Positions 1 to 6,806 of a stretch of DNA of 20,241 nt are shown here, in pieces. Origin of the DNA: Gemmatimonadota bacterium (lineage in GTDB: Bacteria; Gemmatimonadota; Gemmatimonadetes; Gemmatimonadales; GWC2-71-9); contig QHVD01000280.1 of the NCBI GenBank assembly GCA_003222235.1, positions 1 through 20,241 of the forward strand, written 5' to 3'. Position 1 is the stretch's first letter. Each line of letters opens with the position of its first letter. The position numbers were made by a program, and so were the translations under genes. The notes below the pieces were generated by a model, which was not told the origin of the DNA, searched no databases, and saw nothing but the letters and a program-made list of their open reading frames with translations.

Positions 1-204
1 AGCGGCGACCTCGCCGAGCGGTTCCCCCGGTTTCGCGAGCGGCTCGGGCGTCGCCTGCCGACCCTCAACCAGGTGAACCGCCAGCAGATCGAGCTGCTGC
101 GGCGCTACCGCGCGGCCGCGGGCGAGACGGCGCAGGAGAGCTATCTCGCGCCGCTGCTCCTGTCCATCAATTGCATCGCGGCGGGGTTTGGGACGACGGG
201 CTGA
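1..204 (+). CDS. ppc: Phosphoenolpyruvate carboxylase, C-terminal end (5' truncated by window)
   Basis: The open frame from base 1 to a TGA encodes 67 residues. They match the extreme C-terminus of PEP carboxylase: an LLRRYR helix segment followed by a last stretch reading SINCIAAGFGTTG. The family normally ends in INGIAAG-x-R/Q-NTG. PEP carboxylase makes oxaloacetate from PEP and bicarbonate in the cytoplasm, and its final glycine lies near the active site. Two positions differ from the usual tail: Cys replaces the first Gly of INGIAAG, and GTTG replaces R/QNTG. The final Gly is kept. Only the tail is visible, so activity cannot be judged. Identification rests on this tail alone and is fairly secure. 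The stop is followed by a run of ten C and a GGCGG repeat. Confidence 0.82.
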   Translation, partial: SGDLAERFPRFRERLGRRLPTLNQVNRQQIELLRRYRAAAGETAQESYLAPLLLSINCIAAGFGTTG

Positions 205-229
205 GCCCGCACCAAGCCCCCCCCCCGCG

Positions 230-331
230 GGCGGCAAGGGCGGCACAGGCGGCAAAGGCGGCAATGTCTAGGAGGGCCCATGCCGCGCGTTATCCCTAGC
301 CCCCCCTGCCGCCTCTGCCGTCCTTGCCGCC
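230..331. repeat. Inverted repeat of GGCGG-type units between ppc and the acyl-CoA dehydrogenase
   Basis: The arms at 230-253 and 308-331 (24 nt each) are reverse complements at 22 of 24 positions. Each is built from tandem GGCGGCAAGG-like units. A third unit and an inner CTAGG (268-272)/CCTAG (295-299) pair extend the symmetry toward the centre. The right arm ends 12 nt before the dehydrogenase ATG. Transcribed RNA could fold into a long GC-rich hairpin, but there is no following U-run, so a simple intrinsic terminator is not supported. The same motif recurs at 1561-1576, 6239-6303 and 6765-6806. Confidence 0.8.
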
Positions 332-343
332 TATATTTGCGAA

Positions 344-1564
344 ATGGACGACTCCCTCTACTTCACCGACCAGCACCTCCAGGTTCGAGACATGGTCCGC
401 GACCTCGCGCGCCAGGTCATCCGGCCCACGGCCCGGCGCTACGATCTCGAGAGCCAGTTTCCCTGGGACAACGTGAAGCAGATGGCCGACCTCGGGCTAC
501 TCGGCATCCCATGGCCCGAGCAGCTCGGCGGCGCGGGGATGGATTACCTGTCGTACATCATCGTCATCCACGAGCTCGCGAAGGTCGACGCCAGCCACGC
601 CATCACGGTCAGTGCCCACACCACGCTGGGCACGTCCCCGATCGTGGACTTCGGGACGGAGGAGCAGAAGCGGCGGTTCGTCCCGTTGCTCGCGACGGGC
701 AAGGTGCTGGGCGGGTTTGGGCTTACTGAGCCGGGCGCGGGTTCGGACGCCGGCGGCACGAAGACGGTCGCCGTGGACCGGGGCGATCACTACGTGCTGA
801 ACGGATCGAAGATCTTTATCACCCATGCGGGCGTCGGTGAGATCATCGTCGCCACCGCCCGCACCGATCCCGCCGCCAAAAAGACCCGCGGCATCACGTC
901 CTTCATCGTGACGAAAGACACGTGCGACCTGGCCGAGGCGACCCGAGTGGGGACCGGCCACGATCCGACGCTGCCCAAGTGTCCAGGGGTGCTCACCGGT
1001 AAGAAAGAAGACAAGCTCGGCTGGCGCGCCTCCGACACCCGCGAGCTGGTGTTCCAGGATGCCATCGTCCCCAGGGAGAACGTGCTGGGCCAATTCAACG
1101 GCGGCTTCCGCCACATGCTGCACACGCTGGACGGCGGGCGCATCGGCCTGGCCGCGCTGGCACTCGGGATCGCCGAGGGCGCGCTCGAGGAGTGCCTCGC
1201 GTTCACTTCCACGCGGAAGCAGTTCGGCAAGGCGGTGGCGAGCTTCCAGGGTGTCCACTTCGCTCTCGCCGACATGGCGACCGAGATCGAGGCCGCGAAG
1301 CACCTCGTCTACCACGCCGCCTGGCTGAAGCAGACGGGCCGGCCGTTCAAACCCGAGGCCGCCATGGCGAAGCTCTACGCCTCCGAGCTGTGCATGCGCG
1401 CCACGATCAAGGCCGTTCAGCTCCACGGCGGCTACGGCTACACCACGGAATACCCGGTGGAGCGGATGATGCGGGATGCGAAGATCTGCGAGATCGGGGA
1501 AGGGACGAGCGAGATCCAGAGGATCGTGATCGCGCGGCAGCTCCTCGGGGATCTGATAGACTAG
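344..1564 (+). CDS. Acyl-CoA dehydrogenase
   Basis: This 406-residue flavoprotein has the family's usual architecture: helical N-domain, beta middle domain with GLTEPGAGSD (about residues 126-135), then a C-terminal helical domain. It oxidises an acyl-CoA thioester to the 2-enoyl-CoA with FAD, passing electrons to ETF. The catalytic base is probably the Glu of EGTSEIQ (about residue 386), the usual position in short/medium-chain enzymes. GKKEDKLGWRASDTRE is the conserved segment after the middle domain. A longer loop (about residues 194-218, with a GHDPTLP stretch) precedes it, as I recall from some homologs. The ATG at 344 gives a clean N-terminus without a Shine-Dalgarno site. TATATT at 332-337 lies 6 nt upstream, so a leaderless transcript is possible. 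The exact acyl substrate cannot be read. The stop overlaps the stop of the convergent peptidase gene. Confidence 0.93.
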   Translation: MDDSLYFTDQHLQVRDMVRDLARQVIRPTARRYDLESQFPWDNVKQMADLGLLGIPWPEQLGGAGMDYLSYIIVIHELAKVDASHAITVSAHTTLGTSPIVDFGTEEQKRRFVPLLATGKVLGGFGLTEPGAGSDAGGTKTVAVDRGDHYVLNGSKIFITHAGVGEIIVATARTDPAAKKTRGITSFIVTKDTCDLAEATRVGTGHDPTLPKCPGVLTGKKEDKLGWRASDTRELVFQDAIVPRENVLGQFNGGFRHMLHTLDGGRIGLAALALGIAEGALEECLAFTSTRKQFGKAVASFQGVHFALADMATEIEAAKHLVYHAAWLKQTGRPFKPEAAMAKLYASELCMRATIKAVQLHGGYGYTTEYPVERMMRDAKICEIGEGTSEIQRIVIARQLLGDLID

Positions 1565-3759
1565 GGCGGCAAGGGCTTCGCCACCATCCCCAGCGTGCGT
1601 ACGAGAAACGCCCACCGATCCGCCTGCTCCTCGATGATCTTGGTGGTCGGCTTGCCGGCGCCGTGCCCGGCTTTGGTCTCGATCTGGATGAGTACCGGTT
1701 TGGCGCAGGCTTGCGCCGCCTGCAGGGCGGCCGTGAACTTGAACGAGTGCCCCGGCACCACGCGGTCGTCGTGGTCGGCCGTGGTGACCAGGGTTGCAGG
1801 ATAGCAGGTGCCCGGCCGGATGCGGTGGTAGGGCGAGTATGCGTACAGATAGGGGAACTGGCTCGCGCTGTCCGCCGAGCCGTACTCGGTCACCCACGCC
1901 CAACCGATCGTGAACCGGTGGAAGCGCAGCATGTCCATGACGCCCACCGCGGGCAACGCCGCCGCGAACAGTTCCGGCCGCTGCGTCATCGCCGCCCCGA
2001 CCAGCAGGCCGCCGTTGGACCCGCCGCCGATCGCGAGCTTCCCCGGTGACGTGTAGCCGGCGGCGATCAGGTACTCCGCCGCCGCGATGAAGTCGTCGAA
2101 CACGTTCTGCTTCTTCTCATGCATCCCCGCCTGGTGCCACTCCTCGCCGTACTCGCCGCCGCCCCGCAGGTTCGGCACCGCGTACACGCCCCCCATCTCC
2201 AGCCACGCGAGGATGCTCACGGAGAAACTCGGAGTGAGACTGATGTTGAACCCGCCGTAGCCGTAGAGGTACGTCGGGTTCGAGCCGTCGAGCTTCAGCC
2301 CCTTGCGGTGCGTGATGAACATGGGCACCCGGGTGCCGTCCTTGCTCGGGTAGAAGACCTGCGTGGTCTCGTAGCCCGAGGGGTCGAAGTCGATCTCCGG
2401 CGCCTTGAAGACGCTCGTCTCGCCGGTCTTGAAGTCGTACCGGAAGATCGTCGTCGGATACAGGAACGAGGTGAACGCGTAGAACATCTCGTCGTTTCTT
2501 CGCTCGCCGCTGATGGAGACGACCGACCCCAGTGCGGGCAGCTCGAGGCTTTTCAGCAGCCGTCCATCCAGGGCGAGCAGGCGGAGCTGGGAGTGGGCGT
2601 CGTGCAGGTAGTTGGCGACGAACGCGTCGTGGATGATCTGCACCGTCTCCAGAACGTCGTCGCCCTGCGGGATGATCTCGCGCCACCGGGACCGCTCGGG
2701 GTGCCGCGTGTCGATCGCGATCACCCGCTTGCGGGGCGCATCGAGGTCCGTGAGGAAGTAGAACAGCGGACCGTCGTTGCCGACGAACCCGTAGCTCGCG
2801 TCGAAGTCGTCGAGCAGCCGAACGACCTGACCCGTCACCCGCGGATGCTGCGGGTCTTCGAGATCGAGATAGTAGACACGGTTGCGCCGGTCGGTGCCGA
2901 GCCACACGTGTAACACGGCGTAATGGCCGTCGTCCGTCACGTCGGCGCTGAACCCCCAGTCGGGCTGGTCGGGACGCTCGTAGACCAGGATGTCCTCCGT
3001 CTGGTCCCGACCGAGGCGGTGGTAGTAGAGCTTCTGGAACCGGTTGAGCCCGGTGAGCGCCTTGTCGGTGGGGGGAGGCTCGGGGTAGCGACTGTAGAAG
3101 AACCCGGCGCCGTCGTGGGTCCAGGAGGCGCCCGAGAATTTGATCCACCGGAGATGATCGTCCAGGTCGCGCGCGGTGGCGATGTCGCGCACGTGAAACT
3201 CTTCCCAGTCCGAGCCGCTCGCGGAGGTCCCGTAGGCGAGGAGGCGGCCGTCCTCCGACACCCCGAGCGTCGACACGGCGACGGTCCCGTCTTGCGAAAG
3301 CAGGTTCGGATCGAGCAGCACCTCCGGCTCGCTGCTGAGCGAGGCCTGCTTGTACAGCACCGACTGGTTCTGGAGCCCGTCGTTCTTGAAGAAGAAGTAC
3401 CGCCCCCCGCGCCCCCCGCGGCCCCCCCGCCCCCCTTTCCGGAACGGCGCGCCGTACTTCGGATAGTTCCAGAGCTTCTTGAGCCGTTGCAGGGTCCACT
3501 CCCGCGCGGGGATCTGCGCGAGGTAGGCGGCGGTGAGCTCGTTCTGCTGCTCGATCCACCGCCTCGTCTCCGCGCTGTCCGGGTCTTCGAGCCAGCGATA
3601 CGGGTCGTGGACCTTGGTCCCGTGGTAATCGTCCACGACGTCGGCCGTGCGGGCGGGAGGATAGCGGATCGTTTGGGCGGCCAATGACGGCACGGCGCCG
3701 AGCAGGATGTCTGTCAGGATCAACGCTCCTCGCAGCGTGGGGGCGGGCACGGGCGGCAT
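1561..3759 (-). CDS. Secreted prolyl oligopeptidase (S9A family serine peptidase)
   Basis: This 732-residue protein has a signal-peptide-like start (hydrophobic to about residue 28, ending SLAAQ). An N-terminal segment with DPYRWLED follows, then a beta-propeller and a C-terminal alpha/beta hydrolase. The triad is visible: Ser at about 581 in GGGSNGG, Asp at about 664-665 in DDRVVP, His at about 699 in KAGHG. Such enzymes cut short proline-containing peptides, here probably in the periplasm. At residues 109-120, where homologs usually read a single KGGRYFF-type stretch, GGR is repeated several times, encoded by four long G-tracts on the coding strand. The ATG at 3759 has no clear ribosome site. 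The TTG at 3723-3725 (residue 13) follows GAGGAG too closely to be preferred. The gene diverges from the RNase E/G gene, and its last codons and stop are formed by a GGCGGCAAGG repeat unit. Confidence 0.93.
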   Translation of the reverse strand: MPPVPAPTLRGALILTDILLGAVPSLAAQTIRYPPARTADVVDDYHGTKVHDPYRWLEDPDSAETRRWIEQQNELTAAYLAQIPAREWTLQRLKKLWNYPKYGAPFRKGGRGGRGGRGGRYFFFKNDGLQNQSVLYKQASLSSEPEVLLDPNLLSQDGTVAVSTLGVSEDGRLLAYGTSASGSDWEEFHVRDIATARDLDDHLRWIKFSGASWTHDGAGFFYSRYPEPPPTDKALTGLNRFQKLYYHRLGRDQTEDILVYERPDQPDWGFSADVTDDGHYAVLHVWLGTDRRNRVYYLDLEDPQHPRVTGQVVRLLDDFDASYGFVGNDGPLFYFLTDLDAPRKRVIAIDTRHPERSRWREIIPQGDDVLETVQIIHDAFVANYLHDAHSQLRLLALDGRLLKSLELPALGSVVSISGERRNDEMFYAFTSFLYPTTIFRYDFKTGETSVFKAPEIDFDPSGYETTQVFYPSKDGTRVPMFITHRKGLKLDGSNPTYLYGYGGFNISLTPSFSVSILAWLEMGGVYAVPNLRGGGEYGEEWHQAGMHEKKQNVFDDFIAAAEYLIAAGYTSPGKLAIGGGSNGGLLVGAAMTQRPELFAAALPAVGVMDMLRFHRFTIGWAWVTEYGSADSASQFPYLYAYSPYHRIRPGTCYPATLVTTADHDDRVVPGHSFKFTAALQAAQACAKPVLIQIETKAGHGAGKPTTKIIEEQADRWAFLVRTLGMVAKPLPP
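3403..3435 (-). repeat. Four G-tracts in the peptidase gene (coding strand), encoding GGR repeats
   Basis: Read on the minus (coding) strand there are G-runs of 6, 7, 6 and 6 separated by loops of 1, 4 and 3 nt. This satisfies the classic G-quadruplex pattern and encodes the tandem Gly-Gly-Arg stretch at residues 109-120. The repeat is a candidate for slippage and length variation. Folding is inferred from pattern only. Confidence 0.7.
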
Positions 3760-3780
3760 AGGGGAGTAATCTCGTGCCCG

Positions 3781-3809
3781 TTGACCTAAGTCGCAAGCCC
3801 GCTTATATT
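3781..3809 (+). promoter_or_regulatory. Sigma-70-type promoter of the RNase E/G gene
   Basis: TTGACC (3781-3786) and TATATT (3804-3809) are separated by exactly 17 nt, a strong match to a housekeeping promoter. Transcription would start near 3816 and leave a leader of about 170 nt before the TTG start of the RNase gene. It lies just beyond the divergent peptidase start (3759), so the two genes must share this small control region. Confidence 0.7.
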
Positions 3810-3942
3810 TACCCTATGCATTGGATTTCGGGCTGCTCCGCCTCCCGCGCCTGGTCGGCGCGCCGCCGCGGGGCGTCCCGTCCAATCGGTTGCAGGGCTT
3901 CGTCAACTCCCGCGAAACGTCTGATTGCTGGAACAACAATGG

Positions 3943-3973
3943 GATCCCGGCTGGCTGCTGGCCAACCGGGATC
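3943..3973 (+). promoter_or_regulatory. Leader hairpin immediately upstream of the RNase E/G ribosome-binding site
   Basis: GATCCCGG (3943-3950) pairs perfectly with CCGGGATC (3966-3973), and an inner TGGC/GCCA stem continues it. The stem ends directly against the Shine-Dalgarno-like GAGGG (3974-3978). A hairpin here could affect ribosome access or serve as a target for the enzyme's own autoregulation, as known for the long leader of E. coli rne. The role is inference. Confidence 0.55.
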
Positions 3974-3986
3974 GAGGGCTCATGCT

Positions 3987-5570
3987 TTGAAACGCGAAAT
4001 CCTCATCAGTGGAGGCCCACGCGAGACCCGCGTGGCGATCCTGGAGGACGACCGCCTCGTTGAACTGTTGGTGGATCGTCCCGACACCCGCCGCATGGTG
4101 GGGGACATCTATCTCGGCCGAGTCGACGCCGTTCTGCCGGGTATTCAGGCCGCCTTCCTCGACATCGGGGCCGAAAAGAGCGCCTTCCTCCACGCCTCCG
4201 ACCTGATCGAATCGGAGGACGAAGACGAGCCCGGCGAGCCGGAGGATGAGAACGGCAACGGCGGAGCCGCTCGCGGGACTGGGGGAGGGGGAGGGGGGGC
4301 CGGAGGGGGGGGGAGCCGCCGCCGGCTGCCCAACATCGCCGACGAGCTGAAGAAGGGCCAGACCAAGGTCGTCCAGGTCGTCAAGGAGCCGATCGGCTCC
4401 AAGGGGCCGCGGGTTACGGCCCAGGTCTCGCTCGCGGGTCGGTTTCTCGTCTACATGCCGTTCGCCACCAAGGTCGGCGTGTCCCGCAAGATCGAGAACC
4501 GCGAGCAGCGCGCCAAGCTGCGCGAGATGGTCACGAAGCTGGTGCCCAAGGACTCCGGCGGCTGGATCATCCGCACCGTCGCCGAAGACCTGACTGAAGA
4601 CAGCTGCCGCCGCGAGATCGAGCAGCTCCACGGGCTCTGGAAAAAGATCAAGCGCAAGTCCGGCTCGGCCCGCGCGCCCGCACTCTTGCAGCGCGAGACG
4701 AGCCTCACCCGCGGCATCATCCGCGACCTGTTCAGCGACAAGGTAGACTCGCTCCTCGTCGACTCAAAGATGCTGTACAACGAGGTCGTGCAGTACCTGA
4801 GCCAGGTCGACCGCGAGTTGATCGCGCGCGTGAAGCTGCACGACGCCGAGGCCCCGCTCTTCGACGAGTACGACATCGAGGCGGAGATCCGAACCCTGTT
4901 CAACGCACGGGTGGACCTACCGACGGGCGGCTACGTCGTCATCCAGCCGACCGAGGCCCTGACGTCGATCGACGTGAACACCGGCCGCTATACGGGGAAG
5001 AAGGACCCCGAGAGCACGATCCTGAAGACGAACATCGAGGCGGCCCGCGAGGTGGCGCGGCAGCTGCGGCTGCGCGACATCGGCGGGATCATCGTCGTGG
5101 ACTTCATCGACATGGAGTCCCGGGGAAACCGCGACAAGGTGCTTCAGGAACTGCGCGCCCACCTGGGGCGGGACCGGGCTCGCACCAAGGCGTTCGCGGT
5201 CTCGGAGCTCGGGCTTATCGAGATGACGCGGCAACGAGTGCGGCCCTCGCTGTGGCACTCGATGACGGCCGAGTGTCCGACGTGCCAGGGCACGGGCCGC
5301 GTGTTCCGGCCCGAGGTCGTGGTGCGGCGCATGGAGCGCTCCCTCAAGCGCGCGGGGGCGGAGCACAAGGAGCACCAGCTCGCCGTGCGGCTCCATCCCG
5401 AGGTGGCCCTGTACCTGGTGGAGCAAGAGCCCAACTTCCTGCGACAACTCGAGAAGCAGACGGGCCTCGAGCTGGAAGTGCGTGACGACCCGATGATGCG
5501 GCTCGACGAGTTCCGGATGATGGCGAAGCCGGCCGGGCGAGACGTCACCGAGCAATACGCCGTGGCGTGA
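3987..5570 (+). CDS. rng: Ribonuclease E/G (single-strand endoribonuclease)
   Basis: The 527-residue product starts KREILISGG after a TTG start. GAGGG lies 8 nt upstream; the longer upstream open frame has no homology-like sequence. An S1 RNA-binding domain (about 37-145) carries GDIYLGRV and is interrupted by an acidic then Gly-rich insertion (about 75-112). The catalytic core has both Mg-binding aspartates, D329 in SIDVNTG and D372 in VVDFID. The zinc-link cysteines C430 and C433 are in CPTCQGTG. The spacings D329-D372 (43) and D372-C430 (58) equal those of E. coli RNase E D303-D346-C404. It processes rRNA and mRNA in the cytoplasm. There is no long C-terminal degradosome scaffold, so it is nearer RNase G. 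rplU and rpmA follow, a common gene order. ATG CTT TGA (3982-3990) overlaps the start out of frame. Confidence 0.93.
   Translation: MKREILISGGPRETRVAILEDDRLVELLVDRPDTRRMVGDIYLGRVDAVLPGIQAAFLDIGAEKSAFLHASDLIESEDEDEPGEPEDENGNGGAARGTGGGGGGAGGGGSRRRLPNIADELKKGQTKVVQVVKEPIGSKGPRVTAQVSLAGRFLVYMPFATKVGVSRKIENREQRAKLREMVTKLVPKDSGGWIIRTVAEDLTEDSCRREIEQLHGLWKKIKRKSGSARAPALLQRETSLTRGIIRDLFSDKVDSLLVDSKMLYNEVVQYLSQVDRELIARVKLHDAEAPLFDEYDIEAEIRTLFNARVDLPTGGYVVIQPTEALTSIDVNTGRYTGKKDPESTILKTNIEAAREVARQLRLRDIGGIIVVDFIDMESRGNRDKVLQELRAHLGRDRARTKAFAVSELGLIEMTRQRVRPSLWHSMTAECPTCQGTGRVFRPEVVVRRMERSLKRAGAEHKEHQLAVRLHPEVALYLVEQEPNFLRQLEKQTGLELEVRDDPMMRLDEFRMMAKPAGRDVTEQYAVA
4281..4313 (+). repeat. G-tract cluster in the RNase E/G gene
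   Basis: G-runs of 5, 5, 7 and 9 are separated by A, A and CCGGA. They encode the Gly-rich insertion in the S1 domain. The 9-G run is prone to slippage, and the cluster fits a G-quadruplex pattern in the mRNA. Folding is not demonstrated. Confidence 0.75.
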
Positions 5571-5578
5571 GCGGTCCC

Positions 5579-5607
5579 TTGACCGGCTCCAAGTGCCCAT
5601 CTAGCTT
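5579..5607 (+). promoter_or_regulatory. Possible promoter for rplU-rpmA
   Basis: TTGACC (5579-5584), 17 nt, then TAGCTT (5602-5607), lies just before the rplU ATG at 5617. The -35 box is identical to that of the RNase E/G promoter, while the -10 is weaker. Transcription would begin only a few bases before the ATG, which agrees with the lack of a Shine-Dalgarno sequence there. Confidence 0.4.
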
Positions 5608-5616
5608 CCGGGCCCC

Positions 5617-6021
5617 ATGACCTACGCCATCTTTGCGATCGGCAGCCGCCAGTTCAAGGCCGAGCCCGGCCTGACCCTCAAGGTCCCGAAGCTCACCGCC
5701 GAACCGGGGAGCACGGTCACCTTTGACCGTGTGCTGCTCACGAGCGACGGCAAGGCGGTGCAAACCGGCGCGCCGCTGGTGCAGGGGGCGAAGGTGATGG
5801 CCGAGGTGGTGCGGCACGGCCTGGGGGAGAAGATCCGGATCTACCGGTTTGCGCGCCGCACCGGATTTCGGTCTACCGGTGTCGGCGCCGCACCGGATTC
5901 CGGCGGCATGCCGGTCACCGGCAGCCGTTCACCGAAATCAAGATCGCCGACGTGCAGTTCAACGGCTGAGGTCACCAATGGCTCACAAGAAGGGCGTCGG
6001 TTCTTCCCGCAACGGCCGTGA
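5617..6021 (+). CDS. rplU: 50S ribosomal protein L21, C-terminus frameshifted by a tandem duplication
   Basis: Residues 1-85 are typical L21 (YAIFAIGSRQFK at the start, VRHGLGEKIRIYRF later). After RRTGFR the frame leaves the L21 sequence and runs to 6021, overlapping rpmA by 44 nt. The lost C-terminus is present one frame away: PFTEIKIADVQFNG ending at a TGA at 5967-5969. The cause is a 32-bp imperfect tandem duplication (5840-5871, 5872-5903). Deleting one copy restores RRTGFRRHAGHRQPFTEIKI, a normal L21 tail, giving a gene of 5617-5969 minus one unit. L21 binds 23S rRNA in the large subunit. Because L21 is a near-universal ribosomal protein, an assembly error or mixed strains is more likely than a real broken gene. 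The ATG at 5617 has no ribosome-binding site. Confidence 0.9.
   Translation: MTYAIFAIGSRQFKAEPGLTLKVPKLTAEPGSTVTFDRVLLTSDGKAVQTGAPLVQGAKVMAEVVRHGLGEKIRIYRFARRTGFRSTGVGAAPDSGGMPVTGSRSPKSRSPTCSSTAEVTNGSQEGRRFFPQRP
5840..5903 (+). repeat. Two tandem 32-bp units inside rplU
   Basis: The unit TCTACCGG...TTCGG occurs at 5840-5871 and 5872-5903 and matches at 28 of 32 positions. Because 32 is not a multiple of 3, the second copy shifts the rplU frame. Read in the proper L21 frame, both copies encode plausible versions of the same segment (YRFARRTGFR and YRCRRRTGFR), so they look like two alleles joined end to end. Confidence 0.9.
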
Positions 6022-6238
6022 TTCGGGCCCGAAGTACCTCGGCGTGAAGGCGTTCACCGGGGAGTTCGTGACGGCGGGGAGCATTCTCGTAAAGCAGCGC
6101 GGTACCAAATTCCACCCTGGGTCGAACGTGCGCCGGGCGTCCGACGACACGCTGTTCACGGTGGTCGATGGCGTGGTGAAGTTCGAGCACAAGAACAAGA
6201 AACGGTATAAGGTGAGTGTCTATCCGACTGCAAACTAG
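5978..6238 (+). CDS. rpmA: 50S ribosomal protein L27
   Basis: The 86-residue product begins MAHKKGVGSSRNGRDS and continues with KYLGVKAFTGE, then ILVKQRGTKFHPG, all hallmarks of L27. Its flexible N-terminus reaches the peptidyl-transferase centre of the large subunit. GAGG lies 7 nt before the ATG, and the restored rplU stop lies 8 nt upstream, so the two are a standard rplU-rpmA pair. There is no cleavable N-terminal extension of the Firmicutes type. The TAG stop runs straight into a GGCGG repeat array. Confidence 0.97.
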   Translation: MAHKKGVGSSRNGRDSGPKYLGVKAFTGEFVTAGSILVKQRGTKFHPGSNVRRASDDTLFTVVDGVVKFEHKNKKRYKVSVYPTAN

Positions 6239-6303
6239 GGCGGCAGGGGCGGCAAGGGGGCGGTAGAGGACGGTAGAAGGCGGTAGAGGGCGGTAGAGGA
6301 GGA
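6239..6303 (+). repeat. Left inverted-repeat arm: tandem GGCGGCAAGG / GGCGGTAGAGG units
   Basis: Directly after the rpmA TAG lie six degenerate units of 10-11 nt: two of GGCGGCARGG type, then four of GGCGGTAGAGG type. The segment 6258-6299 (42 nt) is the reverse complement of 6765-6806 with only two mismatches. The two arms enclose the four-helix-bundle gene. Confidence 0.9.
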
Positions 6304-6307
6304 GACC

Positions 6308-6676
6308 TCACCGCGCTCGGTTGTCGAAGGACTTGTAAAGACGCCAAGTCAGGAATCCGGCCCGTCTACGCAAGTCCTCCAGGGTTAGCCAGTCACGCTT
6401 GGAGAGCATCTCAAGCTCCACCGCAACCCTGAAGGCATAACCGAGTTCCGCCAACGAGCCGATCGAGATGTCCAGAAAACGTCGGTACTCTCCAACTCCC
6501 CGCTTTGCGGATCCTTCCACGATGTTCACGGCGGCCGAGAATGCAGCGCGGCGCGCCTGGGACGTTAAGCCGTAGAGTTCTTCTCTCGGAAACCCCTTCG
6601 TGACTCGGTACGTCTCGAGGACAAGCTTGTGACACTCTTGCCAGGCTTTCAGCCGCTCATAGGGTGGCATGAGCAT
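6308..6676 (-). CDS. Four-helix-bundle protein (23S rRNA intervening-sequence / S23 family)
   Basis: This 122-residue protein is all-helical by sequence. The N-terminal YERLKAWQECHKL, then FPREELYGLTSQARRAAFSA, then NIVEGSAKRG and EYRRFLDIS, are the recognised signatures of this family. Members were first seen inside 23S rRNA intervening sequences, and they are related to the Avd accessory protein of diversity-generating retroelements. They pentamerise and bind nucleic acid; their cellular job is unclear. The start is either ATG 6676 or ATG 6670; neither has a ribosome site. GC by hand count over 6361-6480 is about 58%, against 73% in 7021-7080 of the neighbouring gene, suggesting transfer. 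It is bounded by 42-bp inverted repeats, and no transposase or reverse transcriptase is near. Confidence 0.9.
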   Translation of the reverse strand: MLMPPYERLKAWQECHKLVLETYRVTKGFPREELYGLTSQARRAAFSAAVNIVEGSAKRGVGEYRRFLDISIGSLAELGYAFRVAVELEMLSKRDWLTLEDLRRRAGFLTWRLYKSFDNRAR

Positions 6677-6764
6677 AAGGTACGTTCGAGGGTCGCCGGG
6701 GCCGGTACCATTTCCATGCGGAGGGGATCCAAAAAGGGCGCAGAGGGTCGTTCCTTCTCGCCAA

Positions 6765-6806
6765 CCTCTACCGCCCTCTACCGCCCTCTACCATCCTCTA
6801 CCGCCC
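6765..6806 (-). repeat. Right inverted-repeat arm: GGCGGTAGAGG units on the minus strand
   Basis: These 42 nt match 6258-6299 in inverse orientation at 40 of 42 positions. On the minus strand four GGCGGTAGAGG units directly follow the TAG stop of the downstream amidohydrolase gene (stop 6808-6806). The 6677-6764 stretch between this arm and the four-helix gene holds no recognisable coding sequence or clear promoter. Confidence 0.9.

Noticed and set aside
230..331. Intrinsic terminator after ppc
   Set aside because: The hairpin is long and GC-rich but has no following T-run on either strand, and it runs up to the next gene's start.
6239..6303. CRISPR-like short tandem repeats
   Set aside because: The units of 10-11 nt are contiguous with no unique spacers and no cas genes, so this is a simple repeat arm.
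6308..6676. Diversity-generating retroelement (Avd-like gene)
   Set aside because: The four-helix protein resembles Avd, but there is no reverse transcriptase and no template/variable repeat pair in the window.
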